From: an uncultured Clostridia bacterium
GTDB lineage: Bacteria > Bacillota > Clostridia > TANB77 > CAG-508
DNA: 36,693 nt
Reading direction: 5' to 3'
Assembly (NCBI GenBank): GCA_944387425.1
Contig: CALXEV010000017.1
Location: 1-36,693, forward strand
Made by a program: the position numbers and the translations under genes. The notes beneath the pieces are model-generated. The model was not told the DNA's origin. It did not search any database and worked only from the letters and a program-made list of their open reading frames with translations. Shown piece by piece: positions 1-8,573 of this stretch. Each line of letters starts with the position of its first letter. Position 1 is the first letter of the stretch.

Positions 1-260
1 TGACTTTGATTTCCATGTCCTCCTTCATAAGGTCTTTTAAATGCAAATCCAACATAAATTGGTGCACCATAAATATATCTTTGGCTATTCCAAGCTTGCA
101 TAGTCCTTTTATCTGTCCACAAAATATTACTTCTGCTTGAGCCTCTAAACTCTCTAACTTTTAATGTTCCATTCGTATTATATGGCATTGGATCGTTTTC
201 TCCTCTAATAAATGATTCCATTCTATTTATATCTTGATTATACACTAAAATTCTTGCCAT
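1..260 (-). CDS. N-terminal part of a probable secreted cell-wall (M15-like) peptidase, cut by window edge
   Basis: The reading frame starts with ATG at 258-260 behind GGAGGGAG and runs off the left edge, leaving about 86 codons. The visible part starts MARILVYNQDINRMESF and includes MPYNTNGTLKVREFRG, WNSQRYIYGAPIYVGFAF and KRPYEGGHGNQS. From memory, this opening is shared by a clostridial family annotated as peptidoglycan-binding or M15-type peptidase, in which the GGHG..S segment leads into a metal-binding H..AFD motif. That catalytic part would lie outside the window, so the function is inferred. The visible N-terminus has no signal peptide. The gene lies 48 nt downstream of the sortase gene on the same strand with no clear promoter or terminator between, so it is probably the distal gene of that operon. 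Confidence 0.5.
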   Translation of the reverse strand, partial: MARILVYNQDINRMESFIRGENDPMPYNTNGTLKVREFRGSSRSNILWTDKRTMQAWNSQRYIYGAPIYVGFAFKRPYEGGHGNQS

Positions 261-308
261 AAAAAATCTCCCTCCATAATGTATATTATGAAGAGAGTAA
301 TTTATTTG

Positions 309-1061
309 TTATACTTTTTCTCTACATTTTACTATAACTCTTTGTTCACTATCATCTGTACATGTAATTAGCGTTACTTCTCTTTTTCCATTTGTATATT
401 GTGTTGTATCATCTCTATTGTTAGGATATACAGTATGAATATCATAAACTTCATATTGTATTGTTCTTTTACTTAAATCTGTTATTTCTACAATGTCTCC
501 CACTTCTAGGTCAGGAACTTTACTAAAAAATCTAGAGTTTCTGTAATTATGCCCTACTAAGCACAAATTCCCAACTTCGTTTGGGTCTGCACCATGAAAT
601 TTTATAATTGACACTTTCATTAGAGCTTCTATAGTTTTAATATCTGATGCTTGTGGTAAAATAGCATAATCAACATTTATTTTAGGAATTGTAACTCTTC
701 CTATATATTCATATGTTTTTCCATTTGAAGCTGTAAATGTAGCTGTTGACGGAGCGACTTCTATTGGTTCTTCCTCTGTTTCCTGATATTCTTCTATATT
801 CTCAGCAACTTCTTGAGTTAATTGAACAACCAATGCATTTTGTTCTTCTCCTACTAAAGTATCATCACTACTTAGAAATGATGATAAGATTTCATCAGAA
901 ACACCTGAATCTTTATTTCTATCATATTCTGCATAAATATATATAGAACATAAAGATATTACTAAAAAGATTGAAATCATAAATAAAATTTTATAAATTT
1001 TCTTTTTCCTTTTTAGTTCAGGAGTCACATAAAGTTTTTCTGTTATTAGGATTTGATTCAT
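309..1061 (-). CDS. Sortase (transpeptidase), single N-terminal membrane anchor
   Basis: Sortases cleave a sorting motif in surface proteins and join the protein to peptidoglycan or to a pilin; the enzyme sits outside the membrane. About 250 residues are encoded. A basic N-terminus leads into one membrane segment (about residues 25-46), then an acidic linker, then the sortase fold. The catalytic triad is visible: His171 in LVGHNYRN, Cys234 in VTLITCTDD and Arg241 in EQRVIVKCR. TLITC followed by the Arg is the family signature; the class (D or B-like) cannot be fixed by eye. The start is ATG at 1059-1061, seven bases after AGGAG; an in-frame GTG at 1065-1067 touches the Shine-Dalgarno and is unlikely. 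The stop of the 609-residue gene is 19 nt upstream, so the genes are probably cotranscribed. No LPXTG-type substrate is seen nearby. Confidence 0.87.
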   Translation of the reverse strand: MNQILITEKLYVTPELKRKKKIYKILFMISIFLVISLCSIYIYAEYDRNKDSGVSDEILSSFLSSDDTLVGEEQNALVVQLTQEVAENIEEYQETEEEPIEVAPSTATFTASNGKTYEYIGRVTIPKINVDYAILPQASDIKTIEALMKVSIIKFHGADPNEVGNLCLVGHNYRNSRFFSKVPDLEVGDIVEITDLSKRTIQYEVYDIHTVYPNNRDDTTQYTNGKREVTLITCTDDSEQRVIVKCREKV

Positions 1062-1080
1062 AGTCACTCTCCTTTCTACA

Positions 1081-2910
1081 TTAGTCTAGTTCTGTAATAG
1101 TTATAGTTTGAATCATTTGGTTTTGCTCATTATAAGTTATTGACACTCTATATTTTGCATCATCTTTTATTTTTTCCAAGATACTATTTGCAAGCTCTTC
1201 ATTTGGTACATCTTTTTCTATATTTAATGTAAAAATTTGCTTTGGTTCTTCTTGATTGTTTGGATTTTCTTGTTCTTCTGTTTCTTGAGGTGTTATTTGA
1301 GCACTTGCTAAATTTGTTTTAGCTTCATTAACTAATGTCCTAACATTTTCCGCTGATACAGATTCTCCTGTATAAAATTCAAATTTAGCATTAAATCTAT
1401 TTACTTCTATTTGTGAAAGCTGTGGTTCTGTTGGTTCTCCAGTTGAAGGATTTTCTTGTTCAGGTTGTTCTGGTTCGTCTGGAACCGTTTCTTCAATTAT
1501 TTGGTCTAATGATTTTGAAAAAAGTAATTGTGCTAAAGTATCTAATCTTGATACAACTTTTGCAGGTACTTCTGTTTCTACTCTATTAATTATTCCTTTT
1601 CTAGTATTATCATCTAAATCATTTAATATAACATTATTAGTTTCATTTAACTCTACTTTTTCTTCTACATATTGTTGTGTATGAGCTATCAAATTTACAC
1701 CTACAGTAGTAATACCTGTTTTGAATTGATTGTTAATTTCAGTAGTTATATTATTGTTAGTATTTTCAGTTGATAAATCAGTTGTAAATATATATGTGCT
1801 TTCACCATTTATTATTTCAAATTTTATGTTATAATCTTCTTTTGTTTCTGTATTTGTTTTAGAGATTTCAATGTTTTGTTGATTTACTTGCTCGGCATTT
1901 AAGTTTTCAATTTGTATTTTTGTAACAACATTTCCATCTTGCTCAGTATTATCAATTGTAATCTTATTTAAATCTATCTCAATTAAAGTTCTTATTGTTA
2001 CACCTTTTTCTTGATATACTGTGACTTTTATTGCTGGGATTTTTTGATCTATTCCTAAATTCTCTAAAATTTCATCTATTTGTGCTTCGATTTCTTCCTC
2101 TGTTGTAATTCCTAAAGTTTCAAGCTTACCTATTATTATATCATCTGTTTTCAAATTATTCAATAATTGAACAATCATATTTTGAACTTGTTCAGAAGTT
2201 AATGAAGCTGTATATGCATTAGCATTTATTGTATTATTATTTACTGTAATAACTGCATCTTTTTGACTACTATATGTAGCATTTTCAAAACTTTCAAAAA
2301 TTATTTTGGTATATTTTTCTTTTAACTGATTTATTTCATCTTTTGTTATTACTTTGTCTAATAAATTTGTATCTCCATTTATTATTCCCATTATATTTTT
2401 CAACATTTCTGCATCTAGCTCAAGGTTGTTTGGAACTTGCATGATTGCTTCTTCATTTCTTACACTTATAAATTGTCTAAATACATCAGAAAATCTTACA
2501 CCATATATTTCTCCATCTTTTATGCCTTCGATTTGTAATGCTTCCTGATCTTGATAAGCAACTTGTGCCATTTTATAAATATAATCTCCATCTTTTTGTG
2601 ATGTTAATTGAAATGACAAGTTATTAAATGGATTAGATACTTCTCCTCCTTCTGAATGGCTAATTCTAACATCCACATCTGTTTCATATGTATTCATTTC
2701 TTTGACTGATTGATATATTTTTTGTGTTTGAGAATCTAACATTTTATTTAAATGTTCTGTATTTTGATATATATATTTTCCAAATAATTCTTTATCACTT
2801 TTAAATATATCTGTTGCTAAAAATAGAAAAGCAAATACGCCACCAATTATAGCTAAAAGCAAGATAATTATAATTACAATTATCAATATTTTTTTATTAC
2901 CATTCTTCAT
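1081..2910 (-). CDS. Unrecognised membrane-anchored extracytoplasmic protein, 609 aa
   Basis: I do not recognise the family. The N-terminus (MKNGNKKILIIVIIIILLL) is a short basic stretch followed by a membrane segment to about residue 32, without a lipobox, so the rest is predicted outside the cell as a signal-anchored protein. The body is rich in Asn, Thr, Glu and Ile, with many predicted beta/alpha segments and no Cys cluster or obvious catalytic motif. A low-complexity Pro/Glu linker (VPDEPEQPEQENPSTGEPTE, about residues 470-489) separates a long N-terminal part from a roughly 110-residue C-terminal domain. The C-terminus has no LPXTG-like motif, hydrophobic helix or basic tail, so it is not an obvious substrate of the adjacent sortase. 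ATG at 2910 follows AAAAAGGAG. It starts 24 nt after the rlmB stop, so it is likely in the lepA-rlmB transcription unit. Confidence 0.75.
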   Translation of the reverse strand: MKNGNKKILIIVIIIILLLAIIGGVFAFLFLATDIFKSDKELFGKYIYQNTEHLNKMLDSQTQKIYQSVKEMNTYETDVDVRISHSEGGEVSNPFNNLSFQLTSQKDGDYIYKMAQVAYQDQEALQIEGIKDGEIYGVRFSDVFRQFISVRNEEAIMQVPNNLELDAEMLKNIMGIINGDTNLLDKVITKDEINQLKEKYTKIIFESFENATYSSQKDAVITVNNNTINANAYTASLTSEQVQNMIVQLLNNLKTDDIIIGKLETLGITTEEEIEAQIDEILENLGIDQKIPAIKVTVYQEKGVTIRTLIEIDLNKITIDNTEQDGNVVTKIQIENLNAEQVNQQNIEISKTNTETKEDYNIKFEIINGESTYIFTTDLSTENTNNNITTEINNQFKTGITTVGVNLIAHTQQYVEEKVELNETNNVILNDLDDNTRKGIINRVETEVPAKVVSRLDTLAQLLFSKSLDQIIEETVPDEPEQPEQENPSTGEPTEPQLSQIEVNRFNAKFEFYTGESVSAENVRTLVNEAKTNLASAQITPQETEEQENPNNQEEPKQIFTLNIEKDVPNEELANSILEKIKDDAKYRVSITYNEQNQMIQTITITELD

Positions 2911-2934
2911 ATTAATTCTCCTTTTTGGTATATA

Positions 2935-3684
2935 TTATTGTTTTATCCTTTGTTTTACTGCCTCATATACTATTATTCCTGTAGATACTGCTGCATTTAG
3001 TGATTGAATTTTTCCTTTCATTGGGATTTTTACTGAAAAATCACAATTTTTCTTAACTTTCTCGCTTATTCCTTTTCCCTCGTTTCCTATAACTATTCCC
3101 AATGGACCTGTTAAGTCTTGGTTATAATAGTATTTTTCTGCATTTATATCTGTTCCACAAATCCATAGTCCTGCTTGTTTTAGTTGGTCTATTGTGTCTG
3201 TAATATTTGTTACTCTTGCTATTTTCATGTGTTCTACCGCTCCTGCTGAAGCTTTATTTACTGTACTATTAACAGATGCTGCCCTTCTTTTTGGTATGAT
3301 TATTCCATGAACTCCTGCTGTTTCTGCTGTTCTTATTATAGAACCTAAATTATGTGGATCTTCTATTCCATCTAATATTAGCACAAATGGCGGTTCTTGT
3401 TTTTCATTAGCATATGCTAATATGTCTTCTACTTCTACATATTCAAATGGTGGCACTATTGCTATAACCCCTTGATAATTTTCTTCTTGTGCCATTTCTT
3501 CCATTTGTTTTTGAGATTTTTCTACTACAATTATTTTTCTTTCTCTTGCAATTGCTAAGATTTTGTTTATAGAACCATGTTTTTCTCCTCTGGTTACAAA
3601 TATTTTATTAATATCTCTTCCACTTTCTAGTAGTTCTAATACTGAGTTTCTTCCTTCTATTTGGTCATCAAATTTTTCTTTCAT
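2935..3684 (-). CDS. rlmB: 23S rRNA 2'-O-methyltransferase, RlmB/TrmH family (SPOUT)
   Basis: RlmB methylates the ribose of a guanosine in the 23S rRNA peptidyl transferase region using S-adenosylmethionine. The 249-residue length fits the family. Residues 1-80 form the RNA-substrate binding domain (IEGRNSVLELLESGRDINKI). The SPOUT domain follows with its three motifs: NLGSIIRTAETAG (about 111-123), IVIGNEGKGISEKV (about 197-210) and IPMKGKIQSLNAAVSTGI (about 220-237), which build the knotted cofactor site. The start is ATG at 3684 behind AAGGAG. The gene begins 18 nt after the lepA stop, so the two are cotranscribed. The symbol is assigned by family; a TrmH-like paralog with another rRNA target cannot be excluded. 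Confidence 0.92.
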   Translation of the reverse strand: MKEKFDDQIEGRNSVLELLESGRDINKIFVTRGEKHGSINKILAIARERKIIVVEKSQKQMEEMAQEENYQGVIAIVPPFEYVEVEDILAYANEKQEPPFVLILDGIEDPHNLGSIIRTAETAGVHGIIIPKRRAASVNSTVNKASAGAVEHMKIARVTNITDTIDQLKQAGLWICGTDINAEKYYYNQDLTGPLGIVIGNEGKGISEKVKKNCDFSVKIPMKGKIQSLNAAVSTGIIVYEAVKQRIKQ

Positions 3685-3702
3685 AATTTTCTCCTTATAA
3701 GG

Positions 3703-5508
3703 TTATTCATCATCTAATTTCAAAACTGATAAAAATGCTTCTTGTGGCATTTCTATACTGCCTATTTGCCTCATTCTCTTTTTTCCTCTTTTTTGTTTTT
3801 CAAGTAATTTCTTTTTTCTTGTTATATCTCCTCCATAGCATTTAGCTAATACATCTTTTCTCATTGCTGAAATAGTTTCTCTTGCAATTATTGTTCCTCC
3901 CACAACAGCTTGTAATGGGATTGCAAATAAATGTCTTGGTATGACTTCTTTTAATTTTTCTACCATTTTTTTGCCTCTTGCATATGCATTATCTTTAAAA
4001 ACAATGAATGATAATGCATCTACTGGTTCACCATTTACATGAATATCTAATTTTACTAATTTTGATTCTCTATATTCTTTAAATTCATAGTCAAATGATG
4101 CATAACCTTTTGTTCTTGATTTTAAACTATCGAAAAAGTCATATATAATTTCATTTAGAGGCATATCATATGTTAAAGTTACTCTATTTTCATCTAGATA
4201 TTTCATGTCAATAAATATTCCTCTTCTATTTTGACAGATATCCATAATATTTCCAACATATTCTTTTGGTGTCATAATATTGGCCGTTACTATCGGTTCT
4301 TCCATATATGCTATTTCTGTTTGAGGTGGTAAATCTGCTGGATTGTATATATCTAGAACTTCTCCAGTGGTTTTATGTACTTTATATATTACAGATGGTG
4401 CTGTTGTTATTAGTCCTAAATCAAATTCCCTGTCTAGTCTTTCTTCTATTATTTCTAAGTGCAATAATCCTAAAAATCCACATCTAAATCCGAAGCCTAG
4501 TGCTGCTGATGTTTCTGGTTCATATTCTAGTGCTGCATCATTTAATTTTAGTTTTTCTAGAGCTACTTTTAAGTTTTCATATTCACTACCATCTACTGGA
4601 TATAAACCACAATATACCATTGGTGTGACTTTTTTGTATCCAGGTAATGGTTCATCTGCAGGATTATTTTTTAATGTTATTGTATCTCCTACATGTATGT
4701 CTGTTAAACTTTTTATACTTGCTGCAATATATCCTACTTCTCCTGCTTTTATTTCTTGTGTTGCTGAATATGTTCCTGGTTCAAAAAAACCTACATCAAC
4801 TACTGTAAAGCTTTTTCCTGTTGCCATTAATTTGATTTCATCTCCAACTTTTACTTTTCCATCTACAACTCTTACATATGCAACTGCTCCTTTGTAATTG
4901 TCATAATATGAATCAAATATCAAACATTTTGTTTTGGCATTTTCATCTCCTTTTGGAGCAGGTAAGTCTGTTACTATTCTTTCTAGTACTTCATCTACAT
5001 TTAATCCTGACTTTGCTGAAATACATGGTGCATCCATTGCTGGAATTCCTATTATTTCTTCAATTTCATGTTTTACTTCATCTGGTCTTGCATTTGGCAA
5101 ATCTATTTTGTTTATAACAGGTAAGATTTCCAAATTATTTTCTATTGCCAAATATACATTTGCTAATGTTTGAGCTTCTACACCTTGACTTGCATCTACT
5201 ACTAGGATTGCTCCGTCACATGCTGCTAAACTTCTTGATACTTCATAATTAAAGTCTACATGACCTGGTGTATCTATTAAGTTAAATATGTATTCTTGTC
5301 CATCTTTGGCTTTATATCTCATTCGCACAGCTTGAGATTTTATTGTTATTCCTCTTTCTCTCTCTATGTCCATGTTATCTAACACTTGCTCTTCCATCTC
5401 TCGTTGAGATAATACTCCTGTTTTTTCGATTAATCTGTCTGCTAATGTTGATTTTCCATGGTCTATGTGTGCTATTATGCTAAAATTTCTTATATTTTTT
5501 TGTTCCAT
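3703..5508 (-). CDS. lepA: Elongation factor 4 (LepA), ribosomal back-translocase GTPase
   Basis: LepA is a translational GTPase that binds the ribosome and affects elongation or initiation under stress. The 601-residue protein is of standard length. The G domain shows AHIDHGKST (P-loop, residues 13-21), RGITIKS (switch I), DTPGHVDF (switch II) and NKIDLP (G4). Domains II, III and V follow, and the LepA-specific C-terminus is present ([20 protein letters not shown] followed by the [19 protein letters not shown] region). The ATG at 5508 has no strong Shine-Dalgarno; the nearest purine run is AAGGAAAA about 17 nt upstream. It is the first gene of a minus-strand run with rlmB, the 609-residue protein and the sortase. 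An extended -10 promoter lies about 100 nt upstream. Confidence 0.97.
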   Translation of the reverse strand: MEQKNIRNFSIIAHIDHGKSTLADRLIEKTGVLSQREMEEQVLDNMDIERERGITIKSQAVRMRYKAKDGQEYIFNLIDTPGHVDFNYEVSRSLAACDGAILVVDASQGVEAQTLANVYLAIENNLEILPVINKIDLPNARPDEVKHEIEEIIGIPAMDAPCISAKSGLNVDEVLERIVTDLPAPKGDENAKTKCLIFDSYYDNYKGAVAYVRVVDGKVKVGDEIKLMATGKSFTVVDVGFFEPGTYSATQEIKAGEVGYIAASIKSLTDIHVGDTITLKNNPADEPLPGYKKVTPMVYCGLYPVDGSEYENLKVALEKLKLNDAALEYEPETSAALGFGFRCGFLGLLHLEIIEERLDREFDLGLITTAPSVIYKVHKTTGEVLDIYNPADLPPQTEIAYMEEPIVTANIMTPKEYVGNIMDICQNRRGIFIDMKYLDENRVTLTYDMPLNEIIYDFFDSLKSRTKGYASFDYEFKEYRESKLVKLDIHVNGEPVDALSFIVFKDNAYARGKKMVEKLKEVIPRHLFAIPLQAVVGGTIIARETISAMRKDVLAKCYGGDITRKKKLLEKQKRGKKRMRQIGSIEMPQEAFLSVLKLDDE

Positions 5509-5603
5509 TTATTGTTAGTTTTCCTTATGTTTTTATATTTAGGTTTTTACTTTTTGGTTATACCTATAAACCTTTTATTTGTTCCTACTTTCTCGGCAAT
5601 TTT

Positions 5604-5632
5604 ATTATACCATGTTTATATTTTTTTTGCAT
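5604..5632 (-). promoter_or_regulatory. Probable sigma-A promoter for lepA (extended -10)
   Basis: On the minus strand TGGTATAAT (TATAAT at 5604-5609) is an extended -10. A weak -35 (ATGCAA, 5627-5632) lies 17 bp upstream. It faces lepA with a leader of about 90 nt and lies just downstream of the terminator at 5672-5703. Confidence 0.6.
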
Positions 5633-5671
5633 TATTTTTTTGTAATTTTTTTAATTTTAATTTGTGAGCAA

Positions 5672-5703
5672 AAAAATTCTCGGATTTTATACCGAGAATT
5701 TTT
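5672..5703 (-). terminator. Rho-independent terminator of the SleB-like hydrolase gene
   Basis: A perfect 12-bp stem (AAAAATTCTCGG at 5672-5683 with CCGAGAATTTTT at 5692-5703) and an 8-nt loop lie 14 nt past the stop at 5718. On the minus strand the stem ends in a run of T. Confidence 0.88.
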
Positions 5704-5717
5704 TATTTAAATATTAA

Positions 5718-6725
5718 TTAGAAATATACATTTCCTCCAATATTCACTCCTGATGCACCAGATGATGCTGATCTAAATGAAAAATAGTTGTGATTTCTTT
5801 TTCCATTCAAAGCATCAATTACTGCTTGGAATACACTTGCAGAATAATTTCCATTTAATCTCTTTTTCCAATGTGAATCAATTGAATAACAAAATTGTCC
5901 TGTTCTTTTATATTCTGTTAATGGGTCTGTTCCTCTTGATTCAGCTCTATTACATGCTGTAGTAATAACAGCTAATGCACCATTATAACTACTACCACAT
6001 TCTTGGGCTGTAATAGCACACATCAAATCTAATTCATTTGATGTATATGACCATTTAGCTCCGACATATGATGATGTTGTAGCTGTTGAACTTGTTCTAT
6101 TTGAAGAAGATCTTGATGTTACAACATTTCTTTGTATTTGCACAATCTTATCTACAGGCTCTTTAACTACTTTCTCTGAAAGTTTAATTTTTTCTATTTC
6201 GATGTCGTTTTGATATTTTACTTTATATGTTACTTCTTTTATTCCGTCTTCGCCTTGTTTTATAACTTTATTTTTTGTATCTGTTGCCCCTTGTGCAACA
6301 TCTTTTGTTATTGTTTCAAATGGTATTGTTTCTTGTTCTACCACTATTTTTTCAATTATTGGTGAATAGCTTTTTAAAATTTCATCTAATGTTGTTTCGA
6401 TTCCACTTTCTGAAATTTTAGCTATTTGTATTTCTTGTTCTGATTTATTTGTTATCTTAATTTCATTATTATCTGATATTTCTTCATCTAATGTGGGTGT
6501 TACCCTTTCGTCGTCTTCAACAATTATACTATTATCTTCTAATATTTCTGCAACATTAGTTTTTGTTGTTATAACTGTCATTTCATATCCATTTGACATT
6601 GTTATCTTAACTGTCCTAAAGTCTATTTCCGTAGCCATTACGCTTACTCCACAGATTAGGATTATTATTAAACTAATACCAATAATTTTTAGAATAGAGA
6701 TAGATGCGCTATCTTTTTTATTCAT
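5718..6725 (-). CDS. Exported cell wall hydrolase: DUF348-G5-SleB/CwlJ-type domain
   Basis: This is an exported protein of about 335 residues predicted to act on peptidoglycan. The start is ATG at 6723-6725, preceded by AAAGGAGG; upstream in-frame codons lie between the promoter and this RBS and are not used. Residues 10-32 are a signal anchor. Residues about 38-95 resemble a DUF348 domain (VKITMSNGYEMTVITTKTNV), and about 125-200 a G5-like domain (TIPFETITKDVAQG and IKEVTYKVKYQ). A Ser/Thr/Arg linker follows. The C-terminal 110 residues match the SleB/CwlJ hydrolase domain: ELDLMCAITAQECGSSYNG, with the expected catalytic Glu near residue 242, ALAVITTACNRAES and DSHWKKRLNGNYS. YabE/Rpf-like relatives with DUF348 and G5 usually end in a 3D domain, so the SleB-type ending is uncommon. 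The gene is monocistronic. Confidence 0.86.
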   Translation of the reverse strand: MNKKDSASISILKIIGISLIIILICGVSVMATEIDFRTVKITMSNGYEMTVITTKTNVAEILEDNSIIVEDDERVTPTLDEEISDNNEIKITNKSEQEIQIAKISESGIETTLDEILKSYSPIIEKIVVEQETIPFETITKDVAQGATDTKNKVIKQGEDGIKEVTYKVKYQNDIEIEKIKLSEKVVKEPVDKIVQIQRNVVTSRSSSNRTSSTATTSSYVGAKWSYTSNELDLMCAITAQECGSSYNGALAVITTACNRAESRGTDPLTEYKRTGQFCYSIDSHWKKRLNGNYSASVFQAVIDALNGKRNHNYFSFRSASSGASGVNIGGNVYF

Positions 6726-6749
6726 AAATCCTCCTTTAACGACATTTCT

Positions 6750-6778
6750 ATTATACACTTTATTTAGAATTTTGTCAA
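6750..6778 (-). promoter_or_regulatory. Perfect consensus sigma-A promoter of the SleB-like hydrolase gene
   Basis: On the minus strand TTGACA (6773-6778), a 17-bp spacer and TATAAT (6750-6755) match the housekeeping consensus exactly. The hydrolase ATG is 24 bp downstream of the -10, so the leader is short and contains only the Shine-Dalgarno. Confidence 0.9.
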
Positions 6779-6824
6779 ATTTTTTGTTTTTCTAGTGCCA
6801 ATTTCCGTAAGCCTTGGGAATACT

Positions 6825-6833
6825 TGGTATAAT
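6825..6833 (+). promoter_or_regulatory. Possible distal extended -10 promoter upstream of lemA
   Basis: TGGTATAAT (TATAAT at 6828-6833) reads toward lemA, 178 bp before its start. No good -35 is present. If used, it would give a long A/T-rich leader holding a second, proximal promoter. The rest of 6834-6940 contains no gene that I can support. Confidence 0.35.
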
Positions 6834-6948
6834 ATATTATATGTTGCTTGTACAAAAAAAATTCCAAAAAAAATTTTTTTATTTTTATATTTTGGTAAAT
6901 AAATAAAAATTCAGTCACCCAAATTTCACCATGTTTTTTGGTAAAAAT

Positions 6949-6978
6949 ATTGTAAAAACATTTAATATATGTTATTAT
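6949..6978 (+). promoter_or_regulatory. Probable proximal promoter of lemA-htpX
   Basis: TTGTAA (6949-6954) and TATTAT (6973-6978) are separated by 18 bp and lie 33 bp before the lemA start. Both hexamers are near consensus but the region is A/T-rich, so support is moderate. Confidence 0.5.
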
Positions 6979-7011
6979 ATAACTATTAGAAAATCCAAAG
7001 GAGGTATTATT

Positions 7012-7563
7012 ATGTGGATTGTAATAGCAATAATTGCTGTATTAGTAATTTGGGTTATAGCAATGTATAACAGTTTAGTATCAGCAAAATTAAAAGTTGA
7101 CAATGCTTGGAGTCAAATTGATGTACAATTACAAAGAAGATTTGATTTAATTCCTAATTTTGTTGAAACTGTTAAAGGATATATGACACATGAATCTGAA
7201 ACATTTGAGAAAATAGCTTCATTAAGAACATCATGGGCAAATTCATCATCAGTTGCTGAAAAAGCAAAATTAGATAATGAACTTTCTGATACATTAAAAA
7301 CTATAATGGCTGTTTCAGAAAATTATCCAGATTTGAAAGCAAATACAAACTTCTCAGAATTATCTGAAGAACTACGTAATACAGAAAATAAAATTTCTTT
7401 CTCAAGACAATTTTATAATGACAGTGTTACAATGTATAACACAAAATTAGAACTTTTCCCTTCAAACATAATTGCAAATATGTTTAATTTTAAAGCAAGA
7501 GAATTGTTTGAAACAGAAAATGAAGAAGCAAGAAAAAATGTAAAAGTCGATTTTAACAAATAA
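7012..7563 (+). CDS. lemA: LemA family membrane protein
   Basis: LemA proteins are small membrane proteins of unclear biochemical role, often encoded beside HtpX-like proteases. The protein is 183 residues from the ATG at 7012, which has AAAGGAGG at the right distance; the frame is open upstream but lacks an RBS. It has one N-terminal membrane helix (residues 3-23) with a short outside tail, then the family signature YNSLVSAKLKVDNAWSQIDV and QLQRRFDLIPNFVETVKGY, and a helical cytoplasmic body. The C-terminal FKARELFETENE segment is also typical. It is followed by htpX 70 nt downstream with a stem-loop in the gap, and the pair matches the known lemA-htpX arrangement. Confidence 0.93.
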   Translation: MWIVIAIIAVLVIWVIAMYNSLVSAKLKVDNAWSQIDVQLQRRFDLIPNFVETVKGYMTHESETFEKIASLRTSWANSSSVAEKAKLDNELSDTLKTIMAVSENYPDLKANTNFSELSEELRNTENKISFSRQFYNDSVTMYNTKLELFPSNIIANMFNFKARELFETENEEARKNVKVDFNK

Positions 7564-7571
7564 TTGATTTT

Positions 7572-7609
7572 AAAAGGGGTAGAATTGTTGCTTAGCAGTT
7601 CTACCTTTT
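7572..7609 (+). terminator. Stem-loop between lemA and htpX, possible attenuating terminator
   Basis: GGTAGAATTG (7578-7587) pairs with CAGTTCTACC (7596-7605), ten base pairs with one G-T wobble, followed by TTTT. As htpX has no separate promoter that I can see, partial read-through or mRNA-processing seems more likely than full termination. Confidence 0.6.
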
Positions 7610-7633
7610 ACTTTATAGAAAGGATGGTCATAA

Positions 7634-8524
7634 ATGTTTGAAGATATAAAGAAAAACAAAATGAAAACTTGGGGGATTGTTTTTGCATTTTTAGTATTCA
7701 TTTCACTTATAGTTTACTATATATGCATGGCTTTAGATTTGGGTTCTATTTCTATTGTAATAGCAATGATTTTTGCTGTTGCAACAACTTGGGGTTCTTA
7801 TTACTATAGTGATAAAATTGTTTTAAGTTTAAACAAAGCTAGACCTGCAACTAAAGAAGAAAATGCTAAATTAGTTAATATTTTAGATTCATTAGTTGTT
7901 GCTTCTGGACTTTCAACTACACCAAAATTATATATTGTAGAAGATGCTCAACCAAACGCATTTGCAACAGGTAGAAATCCGGAACATGCTGTAATATGTG
8001 TAACTACAGGATTACTTGATAAACTAGAATATTATGAATTAGAAGGTGTACTTGCACATGAGATGGCACATATAAAAAATTATGACATTATGCTTTCAGC
8101 AGTTGTTTCTGTAATGGTTGGATTTGTTGTAATGCTTTCAGATTTATTTACTAGAGTAGCATTTTGGGGTGGAATTCGTGATAATGACGATGATGATAGC
8201 AGAGGAAATGCAATCTTAATGCTAATTGGACTAATTTTCTTAATTTTATCACCTATTTTTGGAAAACTTATGCAACTTGCAATTTCAAGAAAAAGAGAAT
8301 TTTTAGCAGATGCCACAGCTGTTGAATTTACACGTAATCCGGATGGATTAATTTCAGCTCTTGAAAAAATTTCTGGAGATCCTAATCAGTTAAAAGTTGC
8401 AAATAATGCTACTGAAAATATGTATATTGTAAATCCTTTTAGAAAAAAGAAAAATAGTACAAATATATGGTCTACTCATCCTAGTACAGAGGATAGAATA
8501 GAAGCTTTGAGAAATTTAAGATAA
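7634..8524 (+). CDS. htpX: HtpX-like M48 zinc metalloprotease, membrane bound
   Basis: HtpX is a membrane endoprotease that degrades misfolded membrane proteins. The 296-residue length is typical. Two membrane helices lie at about residues 13-34 and 38-55, and two more at about 152-175 and 192-213. The zinc site is HEMAH (residues 142-146, in EGVLAHEMAHIKNYD). The third ligand Glu222 lies in RKREFLADATAVEFTRNP. A second family block, ATGRNPEHAVICVTTGLL, precedes the active site. An Asp-rich loop (residues 183-189) sits between helices three and four. ATG at 7634 follows AAAGGATGG. The gene ends at a bidirectional terminator opposite smc. Confidence 0.95.
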   Translation: MFEDIKKNKMKTWGIVFAFLVFISLIVYYICMALDLGSISIVIAMIFAVATTWGSYYYSDKIVLSLNKARPATKEENAKLVNILDSLVVASGLSTTPKLYIVEDAQPNAFATGRNPEHAVICVTTGLLDKLEYYELEGVLAHEMAHIKNYDIMLSAVVSVMVGFVVMLSDLFTRVAFWGGIRDNDDDDSRGNAILMLIGLIFLILSPIFGKLMQLAISRKREFLADATAVEFTRNPDGLISALEKISGDPNQLKVANNATENMYIVNPFRKKKNSTNIWSTHPSTEDRIEALRNLR

Positions 8525-8534
8525 TATCAAAATT

Positions 8535-8563
8535 ATAGGGTGTTCAAATTTAGAACACCCTAT
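8535..8563. terminator. Bidirectional terminator between htpX and smc
   Basis: An 11-bp perfect stem, ATAGGGTGTTC (8535-8545) with GAACACCCTAT (8553-8563), and a 7-nt loop sit between the convergent stops at 8524 and 8574. T-runs on both sides are short (TTTT), so it can serve both genes. Confidence 0.82.
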
Positions 8564-8573
8564 TTTAATAAGA

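Noticed and set aside
4343..4897. 184-codon open frame on the plus strand inside lepA
   Set aside because: It is antisense to conserved lepA domains, has Ser/Pro-rich composition and no RBS.
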